Counted from the stretch's first letter, positions 1-6,733 are shown. The stretch: DNA of 7,063 nt from Thermopetrobacter sp. (GCA_011374735.1 DRPD01000182.1:1-7063), one strand, 5' to 3'. Notes: generated from the sequence alone by a model not told the origin. Numbers and translations are program-made.

Positions 1-8
1 ACCCACCA

Positions 9-38
9 TTGTTTTCTCATGCCCCGCCCCCATATCAT
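9..38 (+). promoter_or_regulatory. candidate sigma70-type promoter of the patatin gene
   Basis: TTGTTT at 9-14 and TATCAT at 33-38 are separated by 18 bases. The -10 hexamer matches TATAAT at five of six positions. Transcription would begin at about base 44-45, which is the start codon itself, so the message would be leaderless or nearly so. This agrees with the lack of any purine-rich Shine-Dalgarno run before the ATG at 44. It is a pattern match only, and little upstream sequence is available. Confidence 0.4.
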
Positions 39-43
39 GAGCC

Positions 44-928
44 ATGGCGAAGCAGAGGCCATCCGTCGCTGAACGGGCGTCGAAGGCGCTGACGGCGCGG
101 CCGCGCATCGGGCTGGCGCTGGGCGCCGGGGCGGCGCGCGGGCTGGCCCATATCGTGGTGCTGGAGGCGTTCGACGAGATCGGGGTGAAACCCGCCGTCA
201 TCGCCGGGGCGTCCATGGGGGCGCTGATCGGCGCGGCCCATGCCTCCGGCATCGCGGCGGCGGAATTGCGCGAACACGTGCTCGGCGTGCTGGGCGATGT
301 GCGGCTGGCGGCGAAGCGCATCTTTCAAAGCGGCGGCGTGCGCGCGCCGCTGGACTTGCTCAACTTCTCGTTCTCGCGGCCGCTGGAGATCGACGGGGCG
401 GCGCTGGTGGAGCTGTTCGCCCATGAGGATCTGAAGGCGCGCATCGAGGATATGGACATTCCGCTGCGGGTCGTCGCGGCCGATTATTACGCGGCGGAGG
501 AGGTGGTGTTCGACGGCGGCGACACGCGGGCCGTGCTGGCCGCCTCCATCGCCGTGCCGGGGCTGATCTCGGCGCCGGAGATCGACGGACGGCTGCTGAT
601 CGACGGCGGCATCATCAATCCGGTGCCGTTCGACCACGTCCGCGCCGCCGGCTGCGATCTGGTGATCGGCGTCGATGTCACCGGGCAGCCGGTGAAGGGG
701 CGCCGGGCGCCGGGCAGCATGGAGCTGGTGCTGGGCGCCTCGCAGATCATGCAGCAGGCCATCAGCACCCTGAAGCGCCGGCTGGAGCCGCCCGATGTGT
801 GGATCAGGCCGCCGGTGAACGGCTTTCGCGCCTACGACCTGACGAAGGCGAAAGACATTCTGGCGGCCGCCGAACCGGCCCGCGAGGACATGCGCCGTGT
901 CCTTGCCGCGGTCATGGAGCGGATGTAG
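44..928 (+). CDS. patatin-like phospholipase (RssA/NTE family)
   Basis: This 294-residue protein is a predicted serine hydrolase acting on phospholipid or lysophospholipid acyl esters. The patatin fold is complete. The glycine-rich oxyanion loop GAGAARGL is at residues 27-34, the nucleophile elbow GASMG at 55-59 makes Ser57 catalytic, and IDGG at 186-189 makes Asp187 the second member of the Ser-Asp dyad. The family segment ASIAVPG is at 167-173. The length is close to that of bacterial RssA-type proteins. There is no signal peptide and no clear membrane span, so it is probably cytoplasmic or peripheral to the inner membrane. The ATG at 44 has no Shine-Dalgarno sequence, but a promoter-like TATCAT lies just before it. 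An ATG at 37 is out of frame. The GDCCVxC gene follows after 35 bp on the same strand and may be co-transcribed. The substrate cannot be read from sequence. Confidence 0.93.
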   Translation: MAKQRPSVAERASKALTARPRIGLALGAGAARGLAHIVVLEAFDEIGVKPAVIAGASMGALIGAAHASGIAAAELREHVLGVLGDVRLAAKRIFQSGGVRAPLDLLNFSFSRPLEIDGAALVELFAHEDLKARIEDMDIPLRVVAADYYAAEEVVFDGGDTRAVLAASIAVPGLISAPEIDGRLLIDGGIINPVPFDHVRAAGCDLVIGVDVTGQPVKGRRAPGSMELVLGASQIMQQAISTLKRRLEPPDVWIRPPVNGFRAYDLTKAKDILAAAEPAREDMRRVLAAVMERM

Positions 929-963
929 AATCGCGGCCATTGGTTGACCGCCGGAGTCCCACC

Positions 964-1179
964 ATGGCCGAGATTATCCTTCAGTCCACCATCACCTGCC
1001 CGGCGTGCGGCAAGACGACCACCGACACCATGCCCACCGACGCCTGCCAGTGGTTCTGGGACTGCCCGCACTGCGGGGCGGTGCTGAAGCCGAAGGAGGG
1101 CGACTGCTGCGTCTATTGCACCCATGGCGACGTGCCGTGCCCGCCGATTCAGCAACAGGCCGGCGATTGCTGCGGCTGA
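964..1179 (+). CDS. GDCCVxC domain-containing small cysteine-rich protein
   Basis: This 71-residue protein belongs to the small family known as GDCCVxC domain-containing (seleno)proteins, whose function is unknown. Residues 12-15 form a CPAC pair, residues 25-28 read TDAC, and residues 34-37 form CPHC, which together suggest a zinc-ribbon-like or redox-active fold. The diagnostic GDCCVYC is at 46-52, followed by CPPIQ at 59-63. Eleven of the 71 residues are cysteine, all encoded by TGC, so this copy shows no in-frame UGA for selenocysteine. The tail ends GDCCG (67-71), a second GDCC. The start is the ATG at 964, supported by GGAG seven bases upstream; longer frames reaching back into the patatin gene lack this support. 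The stop lies four bases from the stop of the convergent minus-strand gene. A metal-binding or thiol role is inference. Confidence 0.88.
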   Translation: MAEIILQSTITCPACGKTTTDTMPTDACQWFWDCPHCGAVLKPKEGDCCVYCTHGDVPCPPIQQQAGDCCG

Positions 1180-1183
1180 AGCG

Positions 1184-1636
1184 TCATTTCACGTCGAGAT
1201 CGTCGAACAGCCACAGCTTCAGCTTGATGCGGCCGGGGTCGCATTCGACGCGCGCCACTTCGCGGCCGCCCTTCTCCACGAACACCGCGCCATAGGGCTC
1301 GCCCAGTTTCATGCGGTCGCGGGAGATGGCGACGGTGTAGTCATACCCGCCATTGGAGAACCGCACGTCTTCCCAGATGCTGCGGCCGACGCCGCGCCAG
1401 GGCGTGTGCTTCACCGCCGACAGCGGGCGGTCGAGCCGCAGTTCCGGCTTGCCGCGCACCGGCCCGTAGACATAGCGAATGCCCCGCTTGCCGGCGCACA
1501 GCACGATTCGTTTCTTGCCGCCCTTGGCGGTGCAGTTCAGATACGTCTTCATGCCGGCCGGGCAGGACGCCGCGGCGGGGGTGATGGCGAAGGTGGCGAG
1601 GGCGGCGAGGGCGGCGAGGGCGATGAGCGGGCGCAT
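1184..1636 (-). CDS. exported protein of unknown function, four cysteines
   Basis: I cannot assign this 150-residue protein to a named domain. Residues 1-23 look like a Sec signal peptide: Arg2, then a hydrophobic run of Leu/Ala triplets, then an AAA cleavage site before Ser24. The mature part has four cysteines (25, 35, 47, 132), enough for two periplasmic disulfides. A central stretch TPWRGVGRSIWEDVRFSNGG (78-97) rich in aromatic residues and glycine looks like a conserved core; from memory, similar PWxGVGRxIWE segments occur in hypothetical exported proteins of alphaproteobacteria, but I could not check this. The start at 1636 is chosen because it opens the signal peptide and has GGGAG eight bases upstream; the frame stays open further upstream but without such support. 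The gene lies 79 bp downstream of the DUF2259 gene on the same strand. The lipobox match is too poor to call it a lipoprotein. Confidence 0.8.
   Translation of the reverse strand: MRPLIALAALAALATFAITPAAASCPAGMKTYLNCTAKGGKKRIVLCAGKRGIRYVYGPVRGKPELRLDRPLSAVKHTPWRGVGRSIWEDVRFSNGGYDYTVAISRDRMKLGEPYGAVFVEKGGREVARVECDPGRIKLKLWLFDDLDVK
1586..1621. repeat. 9-bp tandem repeat inside the signal-peptide coding region
   Basis: GGCGAGGGC occurs three times in perfect tandem at 1595-1603, 1604-1612 and 1613-1621, preceded by one imperfect copy at 1586-1594. On the minus strand it encodes repeated Leu-Ala-Ala or Leu-Ala-Thr triplets in the hydrophobic core of the exported protein. Nine bases equal three codons, so gain or loss of a unit would keep the frame and change only the hydrophobic length. 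Confidence 0.85.
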
Positions 1637-1660
1637 GAGTTCGTCTCCCGGTTGATGGAC

Positions 1661-1702
1661 GCGGCCAGCAGACCACATCGGCCCGCGTTGCACAATGGCC
1701 GC
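1661..1702. other. 7-bp inverted repeat between two minus-strand genes
   Basis: GCGGCCA at 1661-1667 is matched by TGGCCGC at 1696-1702 with 28 bases between. It lies between the stop of the DUF2259 gene and the start of the 150-residue exported protein. It might be a long-loop hairpin or an operator, but 7-bp GC-rich matches arise easily in DNA of this composition. Confidence 0.25.
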
Positions 1703-1715
1703 CGTCATGACCGGC

Positions 1716-2423
1716 TCAATGCAGGAAGGTGGGCACGGCCAGATAGCGCCCGTCCAGCCCCTCGAAACCCATGCGGAAATAGCGCACGATGATGACATAA
1801 CGCGGCCGGCTGGACGGCGGGGCGTGATATACCACGTCGGCCAGCTCGTAGCGGGCCGGGCACAGCCGCGAGGCCGGCACCCGCCGATCCCGGTAAATCT
1901 CGCCCAGCGCGGCGCCATCACGGGAGAAGCTCAGCGCGAAGCCCTTCTCGTCGATGCCCCAGCGGCGGCAGCGCGGCGGGTCGGGAACATCGATCTCGCG
2001 CAGCGTGACGGCGGCGCGCGGCGGCGCGGATGCGGACGGCGGCGGGCGGAAGGCGAGGCGGTGGCGGTCGCCGATCTGGCGGGCCGCGCGGCTGGCCAGC
2101 AGCATCCCGTATCCGGCGATGCCATACCTGGCGAACAGGGGCGCGGCCTTCGCTTCCGCGCGGCGCAGGGCGGCGGCCGGCGGGCCGGGGCGTTCGCCAA
2201 AGGACACCTTCACGGGCGTGCCCGGCGCCCATCGGTCGTTGACGACGTCGAGAATGTAGAGGGTGGCATAGGGCGCGCCGGTGCCGTCGTGGGTGCCGTA
2301 TTCGGCGAAGGCGAACCAGTCGCCGTCTTCGGAAAAGCCGTAGAGGCGGCGCTCGGCGGCCTCCGCCGCCAGCGTCGGGAGCGCGCCAAGCAGCAGAAGG
2401 AGGATGGTGAGCCAGCTCCTCAT
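1716..2423 (-). CDS. DUF2259 family secreted protein
   Basis: This 235-residue protein begins with a clear Sec signal peptide: MRSW, a Leu/Ile-rich core at residues 5-13, and an Ala-rich cleavage region at about 19-23. The mature N-terminus carries the DUF2259 signature, reading YGFSEDGDWFAFAEYGTHDG at residues 28-47, followed by a segment with DVVNDRWAPGTP (59-70). The family is annotated as predicted secreted proteins of unknown function in alphaproteobacteria. The protein is probably periplasmic, and I see no catalytic motif. The start at 2423 is preferred because it opens directly into the signal peptide. In-frame TTG and ATG codons at 2507 and 2504 would add a polar, proline-rich extension that would bury it. 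No Shine-Dalgarno sequence precedes 2423, but a TGCTATGAT element fits a leaderless start. The gene is divergent from the ABC exporter gene, with 117 bp between. Confidence 0.82.
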   Translation of the reverse strand: MRSWLTILLLLLGALPTLAAEAAERRLYGFSEDGDWFAFAEYGTHDGTGAPYATLYILDVVNDRWAPGTPVKVSFGERPGPPAAALRRAEAKAAPLFARYGIAGYGMLLASRAARQIGDRHRLAFRPPPSASAPPRAAVTLREIDVPDPPRCRRWGIDEKGFALSFSRDGAALGEIYRDRRVPASRLCPARYELADVVYHAPPSSRPRYVIIVRYFRMGFEGLDGRYLAVPTFLH

Positions 2424-2429
2424 GCCACG

Positions 2430-2438
2430 ATCATAGCA
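2430..2438 (-). promoter_or_regulatory. candidate extended -10 promoter of the DUF2259 gene
   Basis: Read on the minus strand, TGCTATGAT combines an extended TG motif with a -10 hexamer TATGAT (bases 2435 to 2430) matching TATAAT at five of six positions. Seven bases past the hexamer is the A of the ATG at 2423, so the predicted transcript starts on the start codon. No good -35 hexamer is present, which is tolerable for an extended -10 promoter. Confidence 0.38.
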
Positions 2439-2540
2439 CACCCACGCACCGAAATCATGTCCCGGCGCCCTTGCCGTGGCCGGTGGCGGGGGATAGGTAG
2501 ACATCAACGATCATCCATCCGATCAAGGATCATCCCGAGC

Positions 2541-4418
2541 ATGATTGGCCGCCCTTCATCATCGGCCCCGCCCGAAGACGCGGCGCGCGAGGTCAGCCAG
2601 CTGGCCACCTTGCGCGAGCTGCTGCCGTGGCTGTGGCCGAAGGAGCGGCCGGACATGCGCATCCGGGTGGTGCTGGCCATGGCGGCGCTGCTGCTGGCCA
2701 AGGTCATCACGGTGCTGGTGCCGTTCGCCTACAAGCATGCCGTGGACGCCTTGAGCGCCATCGAGCAGGGCAAGGCGGTGGCCATCGCGCTGTCGCCGGT
2801 GGCGCTGGTGATCGCCTATGGCGTGGGCCGCGTCCTGATGGTGGGTTTCGCCCAGCTGCGCGACTGGCTGTTCGCCGAGGTGGGACAGGGCGCGGTCAGG
2901 CGGCTGTCCGATCTGGCGTTCCGCCACCTGCACGCCCTGTCGCTGCGCTATCATCTGCGACGGCGCACCGGGGCGTTGTCGCGGGTCATCGAGCGCGGCA
3001 CCCGCGGCATCGAGGTGATCCTGCGCTTCGCGCTGTTCAACACCATCCCGACGGCGATCGAGATCCTGCTGGTGCTGGGCTTGCTGTTTTCGGTGTTCGG
3101 CGGGCTTTATGCACTGATCGTGGCGCTGACCATCGCCGCCTACGTGGCCTTCACCTGGTCGGTCACCGAATGGCGCACCCGCATCCGCCGCGAGATGAAC
3201 GCGGCCGATCAGGATGCGTCGGGCAAGGCGGTGGATTCGCTGCTCAACTACGAGACGGTGAAGTATTTCAACAACGAGGAGCACGAGGCGGCGCGCCACG
3301 ATGTGGCCATGGCGCGCTATGAGAAAATGGCCGTCACCACCACCAAGTCACTGGCCTTCCTCAACGCCGGGCAGGCGGCCATCTTCTCCGCCGGGCTGGC
3401 GCTGCTGATGATCCTGGCGGCGCGCGACGTGAGCGCCGGCGCGGCCACGGTGGGCGACTTCGTGATGGTCAACGCGCTGCTCATCCAGCTGGCCATGCCG
3501 CTCAATTTCCTGGGCTCGGTGTATCGCGAGATCAAGCAGGGGCTGATCGACGTGGAGGCCATGTTCCAGCTGCTGCGCCAGCCGCCGGAGGTCACCGACA
3601 GGCCCGGGGCGCCGGCGTTGAGGGTGGAGAAGGGCGAAGTGGTGTTCGACGACGTGCGCTTCTCCTACGATCCCGACCGCGAAATCCTGCATGGCATCAG
3701 CTTCACGGTGCCGGCCGGGCGCAAGGTGGCCATCGTCGGCCCGTCGGGGGCCGGCAAGAGCACCATCTCGCGGCTGCTGTTCCGGTTCTACGACGTGTCC
3801 GGCGGGCGGGTGATGATCGACGGGCAGGACGTGCGCGACGTCAGCCAGACGTCGTTGCGCAAGGCCATCGGCATCGTGCCGCAGGACACGGTGCTGTTCA
3901 ACGACACCATCGGCTACAACATCCGCTACGGGCGTATCGACGCCACCGACGAGGAGGTGATCGAAGCGGCGAAAATGGCGCAAATCCACGACTTCGTGAT
4001 GTCACTGCCGAAGGGGTATGACACCATGGTGGGTGAGCGCGGCCTGAAGCTGTCCGGCGGCGAGAAACAGCGCGTGGCCATCGCCCGCACCATCCTGAAG
4101 AACCCGCCGATCCTGATCCTCGACGAGGCGACCTCGGCGCTCGACACCATGACCGAACGGCAAATCCAGGCGGCGCTCGATCAGGTGGCGCAAGACCGCA
4201 CCACGCTCATCATCGCGCATCGCCTCTCCACCATCATCGACGCCGATGAAATCCTGGTGATGGAGGCCGGGCGCATCGTCGAGCGGGGCGGTCACGAGAC
4301 GCTGCTGAGGAAAGGCGGCGCCTACGCGCGCATGTGGGCCCGCCAGCAGGAGCTGGCGAAAGCCCGCGAGACCCTGCTGGCGATGACCGACGGGGACGCG
4401 GCGCCCGATCCGGCCTGA
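2541..4418 (+). CDS. Atm1-type ABC exporter, fused permease and ATPase
   Basis: This 625-residue half-transporter should homodimerise in the inner membrane and export substrate using ATP. Residues 43-345 form the six-helix permease, and 365-600 the nucleotide-binding domain. The coupling segment NYETVKYFNNE (236-246) is characteristic of the Atm1/HMT1 branch. The LNxGQ motif (274-278) and PLNFLG (320-325) fall where known Atm1 structures contact glutathione. The ATPase is intact: A-loop Tyr376, Walker A GPSGAGKST (400-408), Q-loop Gln448, signature LSGGEKQ (504-510), Walker B ILILDE (524-529) and H-loop His560. Known relatives export glutathione conjugates, glutathione persulfide or metal-glutathione complexes; the substrate here is inferred. 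The start at 2541 fits family length and has AAGGA about 11 bases upstream. The frame is open as far as 1695, but that stretch lies antisense to two better genes and shows no transporter features. Confidence 0.93.
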   Translation: MIGRPSSSAPPEDAAREVSQLATLRELLPWLWPKERPDMRIRVVLAMAALLLAKVITVLVPFAYKHAVDALSAIEQGKAVAIALSPVALVIAYGVGRVLMVGFAQLRDWLFAEVGQGAVRRLSDLAFRHLHALSLRYHLRRRTGALSRVIERGTRGIEVILRFALFNTIPTAIEILLVLGLLFSVFGGLYALIVALTIAAYVAFTWSVTEWRTRIRREMNAADQDASGKAVDSLLNYETVKYFNNEEHEAARHDVAMARYEKMAVTTTKSLAFLNAGQAAIFSAGLALLMILAARDVSAGAATVGDFVMVNALLIQLAMPLNFLGSVYREIKQGLIDVEAMFQLLRQPPEVTDRPGAPALRVEKGEVVFDDVRFSYDPDREILHGISFTVPAGRKVAIVGPSGAGKSTISRLLFRFYDVSGGRVMIDGQDVRDVSQTSLRKAIGIVPQDTVLFNDTIGYNIRYGRIDATDEEVIEAAKMAQIHDFVMSLPKGYDTMVGERGLKLSGGEKQRVAIARTILKNPPILILDEATSALDTMTERQIQAALDQVAQDRTTLIIAHRLSTIIDADEILVMEAGRIVERGGHETLLRKGGAYARMWARQQELAKARETLLAMTDGDAAPDPA

Positions 4419-4431
4419 CGCGCCAGGCCGG
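4410..4431. terminator. candidate hairpin between convergent genes
   Basis: CCGGCCTG at 4410-4417 pairs with CAGGCCGG at 4424-4431 around a six-base loop. The stem overlaps the stop codon of the ABC exporter and lies before the stop of the convergent DUF805 gene. A second shorter dyad, GGTCCG (4436-4441) with CGGACC (4452-4457), follows. Neither has a T tract, so intrinsic termination is uncertain. Confidence 0.35.
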
Positions 4432-4444
4432 GCCGGGTCCGTCG

Positions 4445-4888
4445 TCAGGCCCGGACCGGGTCGGGGCCGTAGGCGTTGTCGCCGTCGGTGCCTTTCAGAA
4501 TGCCCAGGTCGATCAGCGCCCAGACGCCGATGATGAAACTGATGAAACCGATGATCATGGTCGGCATGGTCGGCATCAGCACCTGCTGGCCGGACATCAT
4601 CACCGGGGTGAAGCCGATGCCCAGCAGCAGCATCAGGTTCAGCAGGGCCGACGGGGCCAGATAGATGGCCAGCCACGGCATGGTCGGCTTGTTGCGGTCA
4701 TGCAGGCGCTTGGCCATCAGCGCGCCCATCGGATAGAGGAACAGCAGGCCGAACAGCGCCTGCATTTTCTCGCCGGGGCGCAGCAGCAGGACGATGACCA
4801 GGGCGACGCCGATCATCGCCAGCAGCCCCAGCCAGAATTGCTTGCGTGAAATACGGCCCTCGAACGAGGTGAAAAGATCCATGGACAT
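4445..4888 (-). CDS. DUF805 family inner-membrane protein
   Basis: This 147-residue protein matches DUF805, a family of small membrane proteins without a defined role. The N-terminal FEGRISRKQFW (9-19) is the family hallmark, and the loop AKRLHDRNKP (59-68) and C-terminal GTDGDNAYGPDP (133-144) are equally typical. Four hydrophobic segments are visible, at about 19-36, 43-59, 72-93 and 107-131. The start at 4888 is chosen over the in-frame ATG at 4882 because the GGAAGG eight bases upstream is correctly spaced only for the first. The stop is 26 bp from the stop of the ABC exporter, and the 5' end faces psd across 177 bp. The family is often found as a lone gene, and nothing here points to a partner. 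Larger minus-strand frames covering this region are artefacts of high GC. Confidence 0.9.
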   Translation of the reverse strand: MSMDLFTSFEGRISRKQFWLGLLAMIGVALVIVLLLRPGEKMQALFGLLFLYPMGALMAKRLHDRNKPTMPWLAIYLAPSALLNLMLLLGIGFTPVMMSGQQVLMPTMPTMIIGFISFIIGVWALIDLGILKGTDGDNAYGPDPVRA

Positions 4889-4934
4889 GCGTGTTCCCTT
4901 CCTTGTGGTTGTCGTTGGTATCGACGTGCCGATC

Positions 4935-4969
4935 TGCCCCTCGCGCTTCGCAGCGGCGAGTGTGGGGCA
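4935..4969. other. interrupted inverted repeat in the DUF805/psd divergent spacer
   Basis: TGCCCC (4935-4940) and GGGGCA (4964-4969) form outer arms, and TCGC (4941-4944) with GCGA (4956-4959) continues the stem, with a four-base bulge on the right arm. It lies in the 177-bp divergent spacer, nearer DUF805. It could be a leader hairpin of the DUF805 transcript or an operator. Confidence 0.35.
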
Positions 4970-5065
4970 ATCACCACCGATTGGCAAGCCTCCGGCGCCA
5001 CCGTCGTCTTGACCGGGCGGTGCGTTTCGGTGTTTGTGACGTGAAAGCGAAGGGCCGGAATCATC

Positions 5066-5764
5066 ATGTTGGAAGCGATCCAGAGTTCCCTGAAAAACGC
5101 GCTGACCCCGATCCATCCGGAAGGCTGGCGCTTCGTCACCGTCTTCGCCGTCGTCACCGTGCTGGCCTTCTGGCTGCTGCCGGACGTGTTCGGCTGGCTG
5201 GGGGTGGCGCTGACCGGCTGGTGCGCCTGGTTCTTCCGTGACCCGGAACGGGTGACGCCGCAACGGGAGGGGCTGGTGATCGCCCCGGCCGACGGGCGCA
5301 TCGTCAGCATCGCGGAGGCGACGCCGCCGCCGGAGCTCGATCTCGACCCCACCGCGCGGGTGCGCATCGGCATCTTCATGAGCGTGTTCGACGTGCACAT
5401 CCAGCGCGCCCCCGTTTCCGGGGTCATCAGCGGCCTGGTGTATGTGCCGGGCAAGTTCGTCAACGCCGATCTGGACAAGGCCAGCGAGCATAACGAGCGG
5501 CAGGCTTTCACGGTGAAAATGGAGGACGGCACCAAGGTGGGTTTCGTGCAGATCGCCGGATTGATCGCGCGGCGCATCATGCGCTTCGTGGAGCGCGGCG
5601 ACCGGGTGTGGACGGGGCAGCGCGTCGGGTTGATCCGCTTCGGGTCGCGGGTGGACGTGTGGCTGCCGCCGGGGGTGAAGCCGCTGGTGCTGAGCGGCCA
5701 GCGCACCATCGCCGGCGAGACGGTGCTGGCCGATCTGAAGGGCCGCGACGGGGAGGGCGCATGA
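5066..5764 (+). CDS. psd: phosphatidylserine decarboxylase proenzyme (short bacterial type)
   Basis: This 232-residue proenzyme catalyses conversion of phosphatidylserine to phosphatidylethanolamine at the inner membrane. It self-cleaves to generate a pyruvoyl cofactor. The cleavage motif RFGSRVDVWLP places the Gly193-Ser194 bond as the processing site, giving a beta chain of 193 residues and an alpha chain of 39. APADGRI contains Asp76 and FDVHIQRAP contains His111, the expected partners for self-processing and catalysis. A hydrophobic N-terminal region (about 22-60) should anchor it to the membrane, and WFFRDPER (61-68) is conserved in the family. The length fits the short form common in alphaproteobacteria rather than the roughly 320-residue E. 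coli enzyme. AAGGG and GGA lie 11 and 6 bases before the ATG. TTGACC at 5009-5014 could be a -35 element, but its -10 is poor. The 3' end overlaps pssA by four bases. Confidence 0.96.
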   Translation: MLEAIQSSLKNALTPIHPEGWRFVTVFAVVTVLAFWLLPDVFGWLGVALTGWCAWFFRDPERVTPQREGLVIAPADGRIVSIAEATPPPELDLDPTARVRIGIFMSVFDVHIQRAPVSGVISGLVYVPGKFVNADLDKASEHNERQAFTVKMEDGTKVGFVQIAGLIARRIMRFVERGDRVWTGQRVGLIRFGSRVDVWLPPGVKPLVLSGQRTIAGETVLADLKGRDGEGA

Positions 5765-6546
5765 CCGACCCCGGCCGCAGATCGAGGCGCCTGCGGCTGC
5801 GCCGCATTCCGGTGCGGGCGCTGTTGCCCAACATCATCACCCTGCTGGCCATCGTCTCCGGCATCACCGCCATCCGGCTGGGTGTCGAGGGCCGCTTTCA
5901 GCTGGCCATCGGGGCCATCGTGCTGGCCATGGTGCTCGACGGCATCGACGGACGTCTGGCGCGGTTGCTGAAGAGCGCCACCCGCTTCGGCGCGGAACTG
6001 GATTCGCTGGCCGATTTCGTCAATTTCGGCGTGGCGCCGGCGGTGCTGATCTATCTGTGGTCGCTTGCGGCGCTGAAGAACCTGGGCTGGCTGGCGGCGC
6101 TGGCGCTGGCCATCGCCTGCGTGCTCAGGCTGGCGCGCTTCAACGTGGCGCTGGACGAGAGCGACGCGCCGGTCTGGCGGAAGCGTTTCTTCATGGGCAT
6201 TCCGGCCCCGGCCGGGGCGATGCTGGCCCTGACGCCGATCTTTCTGGGCTTTCTGGGGCTGGTGGAGGGGCGGGCCAGCGCGCCGGTGGTGCTGGTGTGG
6301 GTGGTGCTGGTGGCGGCCGGCATGATCTCGAAGCTGCCGACCTATTCCGGCAAGACGGCGAGCCGCATCGACCGCGACATGTTCCTGCCACTCCTGGCCT
6401 CGCTGGTGTTCGGCGCCGCGTTGCTGGTCACCTATCCGTGGCACGTGATGCTGGCGCTCAGCGTCGCCTATGTGATCTCGCTGCCGTTCTCGTGGCGCAG
6501 CTGGCGGCGCCACGCGCGGCAGCAACATGCGCAAACGCGCGCCTGA
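5761..6546 (+). CDS. pssA: CDP-diacylglycerol--serine O-phosphatidyltransferase
   Basis: This 261-residue integral membrane enzyme joins CDP-diacylglycerol and L-serine to give phosphatidylserine and CMP, supplying the substrate for Psd. The CDP-alcohol phosphotransferase motif DG-x2-AR-x8-G-x3-D-x3-D is intact at residues 63-85, with metal-binding and catalytic aspartates Asp63, Asp81 and Asp85. RLARFN (123-128), FMGIPAPAGA (144-153) and SKLPTYSGK (190-198) are typical of the membrane-type PssA subclass and set it apart from phosphatidylglycerophosphate synthase. Several hydrophobic helices are present (about 20-60, 92-120, 153-168, 175-190, 210-245). The basic N-terminus (residues 5-19) suits a cytoplasmic tail. 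The ATG at 5761 overlaps the psd stop in an ATGA, with GGGAGG four bases upstream, so translational coupling is likely. A longer open frame back to 5608 lies inside psd and lacks support. Confidence 0.96.
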   Translation: MTDPGRRSRRLRLRRIPVRALLPNIITLLAIVSGITAIRLGVEGRFQLAIGAIVLAMVLDGIDGRLARLLKSATRFGAELDSLADFVNFGVAPAVLIYLWSLAALKNLGWLAALALAIACVLRLARFNVALDESDAPVWRKRFFMGIPAPAGAMLALTPIFLGFLGLVEGRASAPVVLVWVVLVAAGMISKLPTYSGKTASRIDRDMFLPLLASLVFGAALLVTYPWHVMLALSVAYVISLPFSWRSWRRHARQQHAQTRA

Positions 6547-6581
6547 GCCCCACGCACGCCGTTCATCACGCGACGCCATGC

Positions 6582-6603
6582 CCCCGCGAGAGCCTCTGCG
6601 GGG
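6582..6603 (+). terminator. weak hairpin downstream of pssA
   Basis: CCCCGC and GCGGGG form a 6-bp GC stem around a ten-base loop, 35 bases after the pssA stop. No T run follows, so it is at best a weak or factor-assisted terminator, or a 3'-end-stabilising hairpin. Confidence 0.3.
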
Positions 6604-6642
6604 TCCGCTTGCATGTTCAGATTGGGCCGGAGCGGCAAGGAT

Positions 6643-6680
6643 CCGCCCGGGATGGGGGCGCCCCACCCATGTCCCGGCGG
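6643..6680. other. 38-bp hairpin-forming element
   Basis: CCGCCCGGGA (6643-6652) pairs with TCCCGGCGG (6672-6680) as nine base pairs with one bulged C. The apical part contains the palindrome GGGGCGCCCC (6655-6664). It could fold in RNA or extrude in DNA. The role is unknown. Confidence 0.5.
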
Positions 6681-6733
6681 TCGGGATTGTCGGCCCCGTG
6701 CGCGTCAAGGCCCGTGGCGAGGGAGAGCTCGTC

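Noticed and set aside
1695..2540. A 282-residue in-frame extension upstream of the ABC exporter ATG at 2541
   Set aside because: It lies antisense to the DUF2259 gene and the flanking spacers, is low-complexity Arg/Ala/Gly-rich, and carries no transporter features. The family normally starts near the chosen ATG.
44..6546. A single lipid-remodelling island made of the patatin-like enzyme, exporter, psd and pssA
   Set aside because: The genes are on mixed strands with unrelated genes between, and only psd-pssA shows operon structure. Shared lipid theme alone is not evidence of a system.
4813..6708. A 631-codon minus-strand open frame across psd and pssA
   Set aside because: It is the antisense shadow of two well-recognised genes in high-GC DNA. 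Its translation is Arg/Gln/Pro-rich with no domain.
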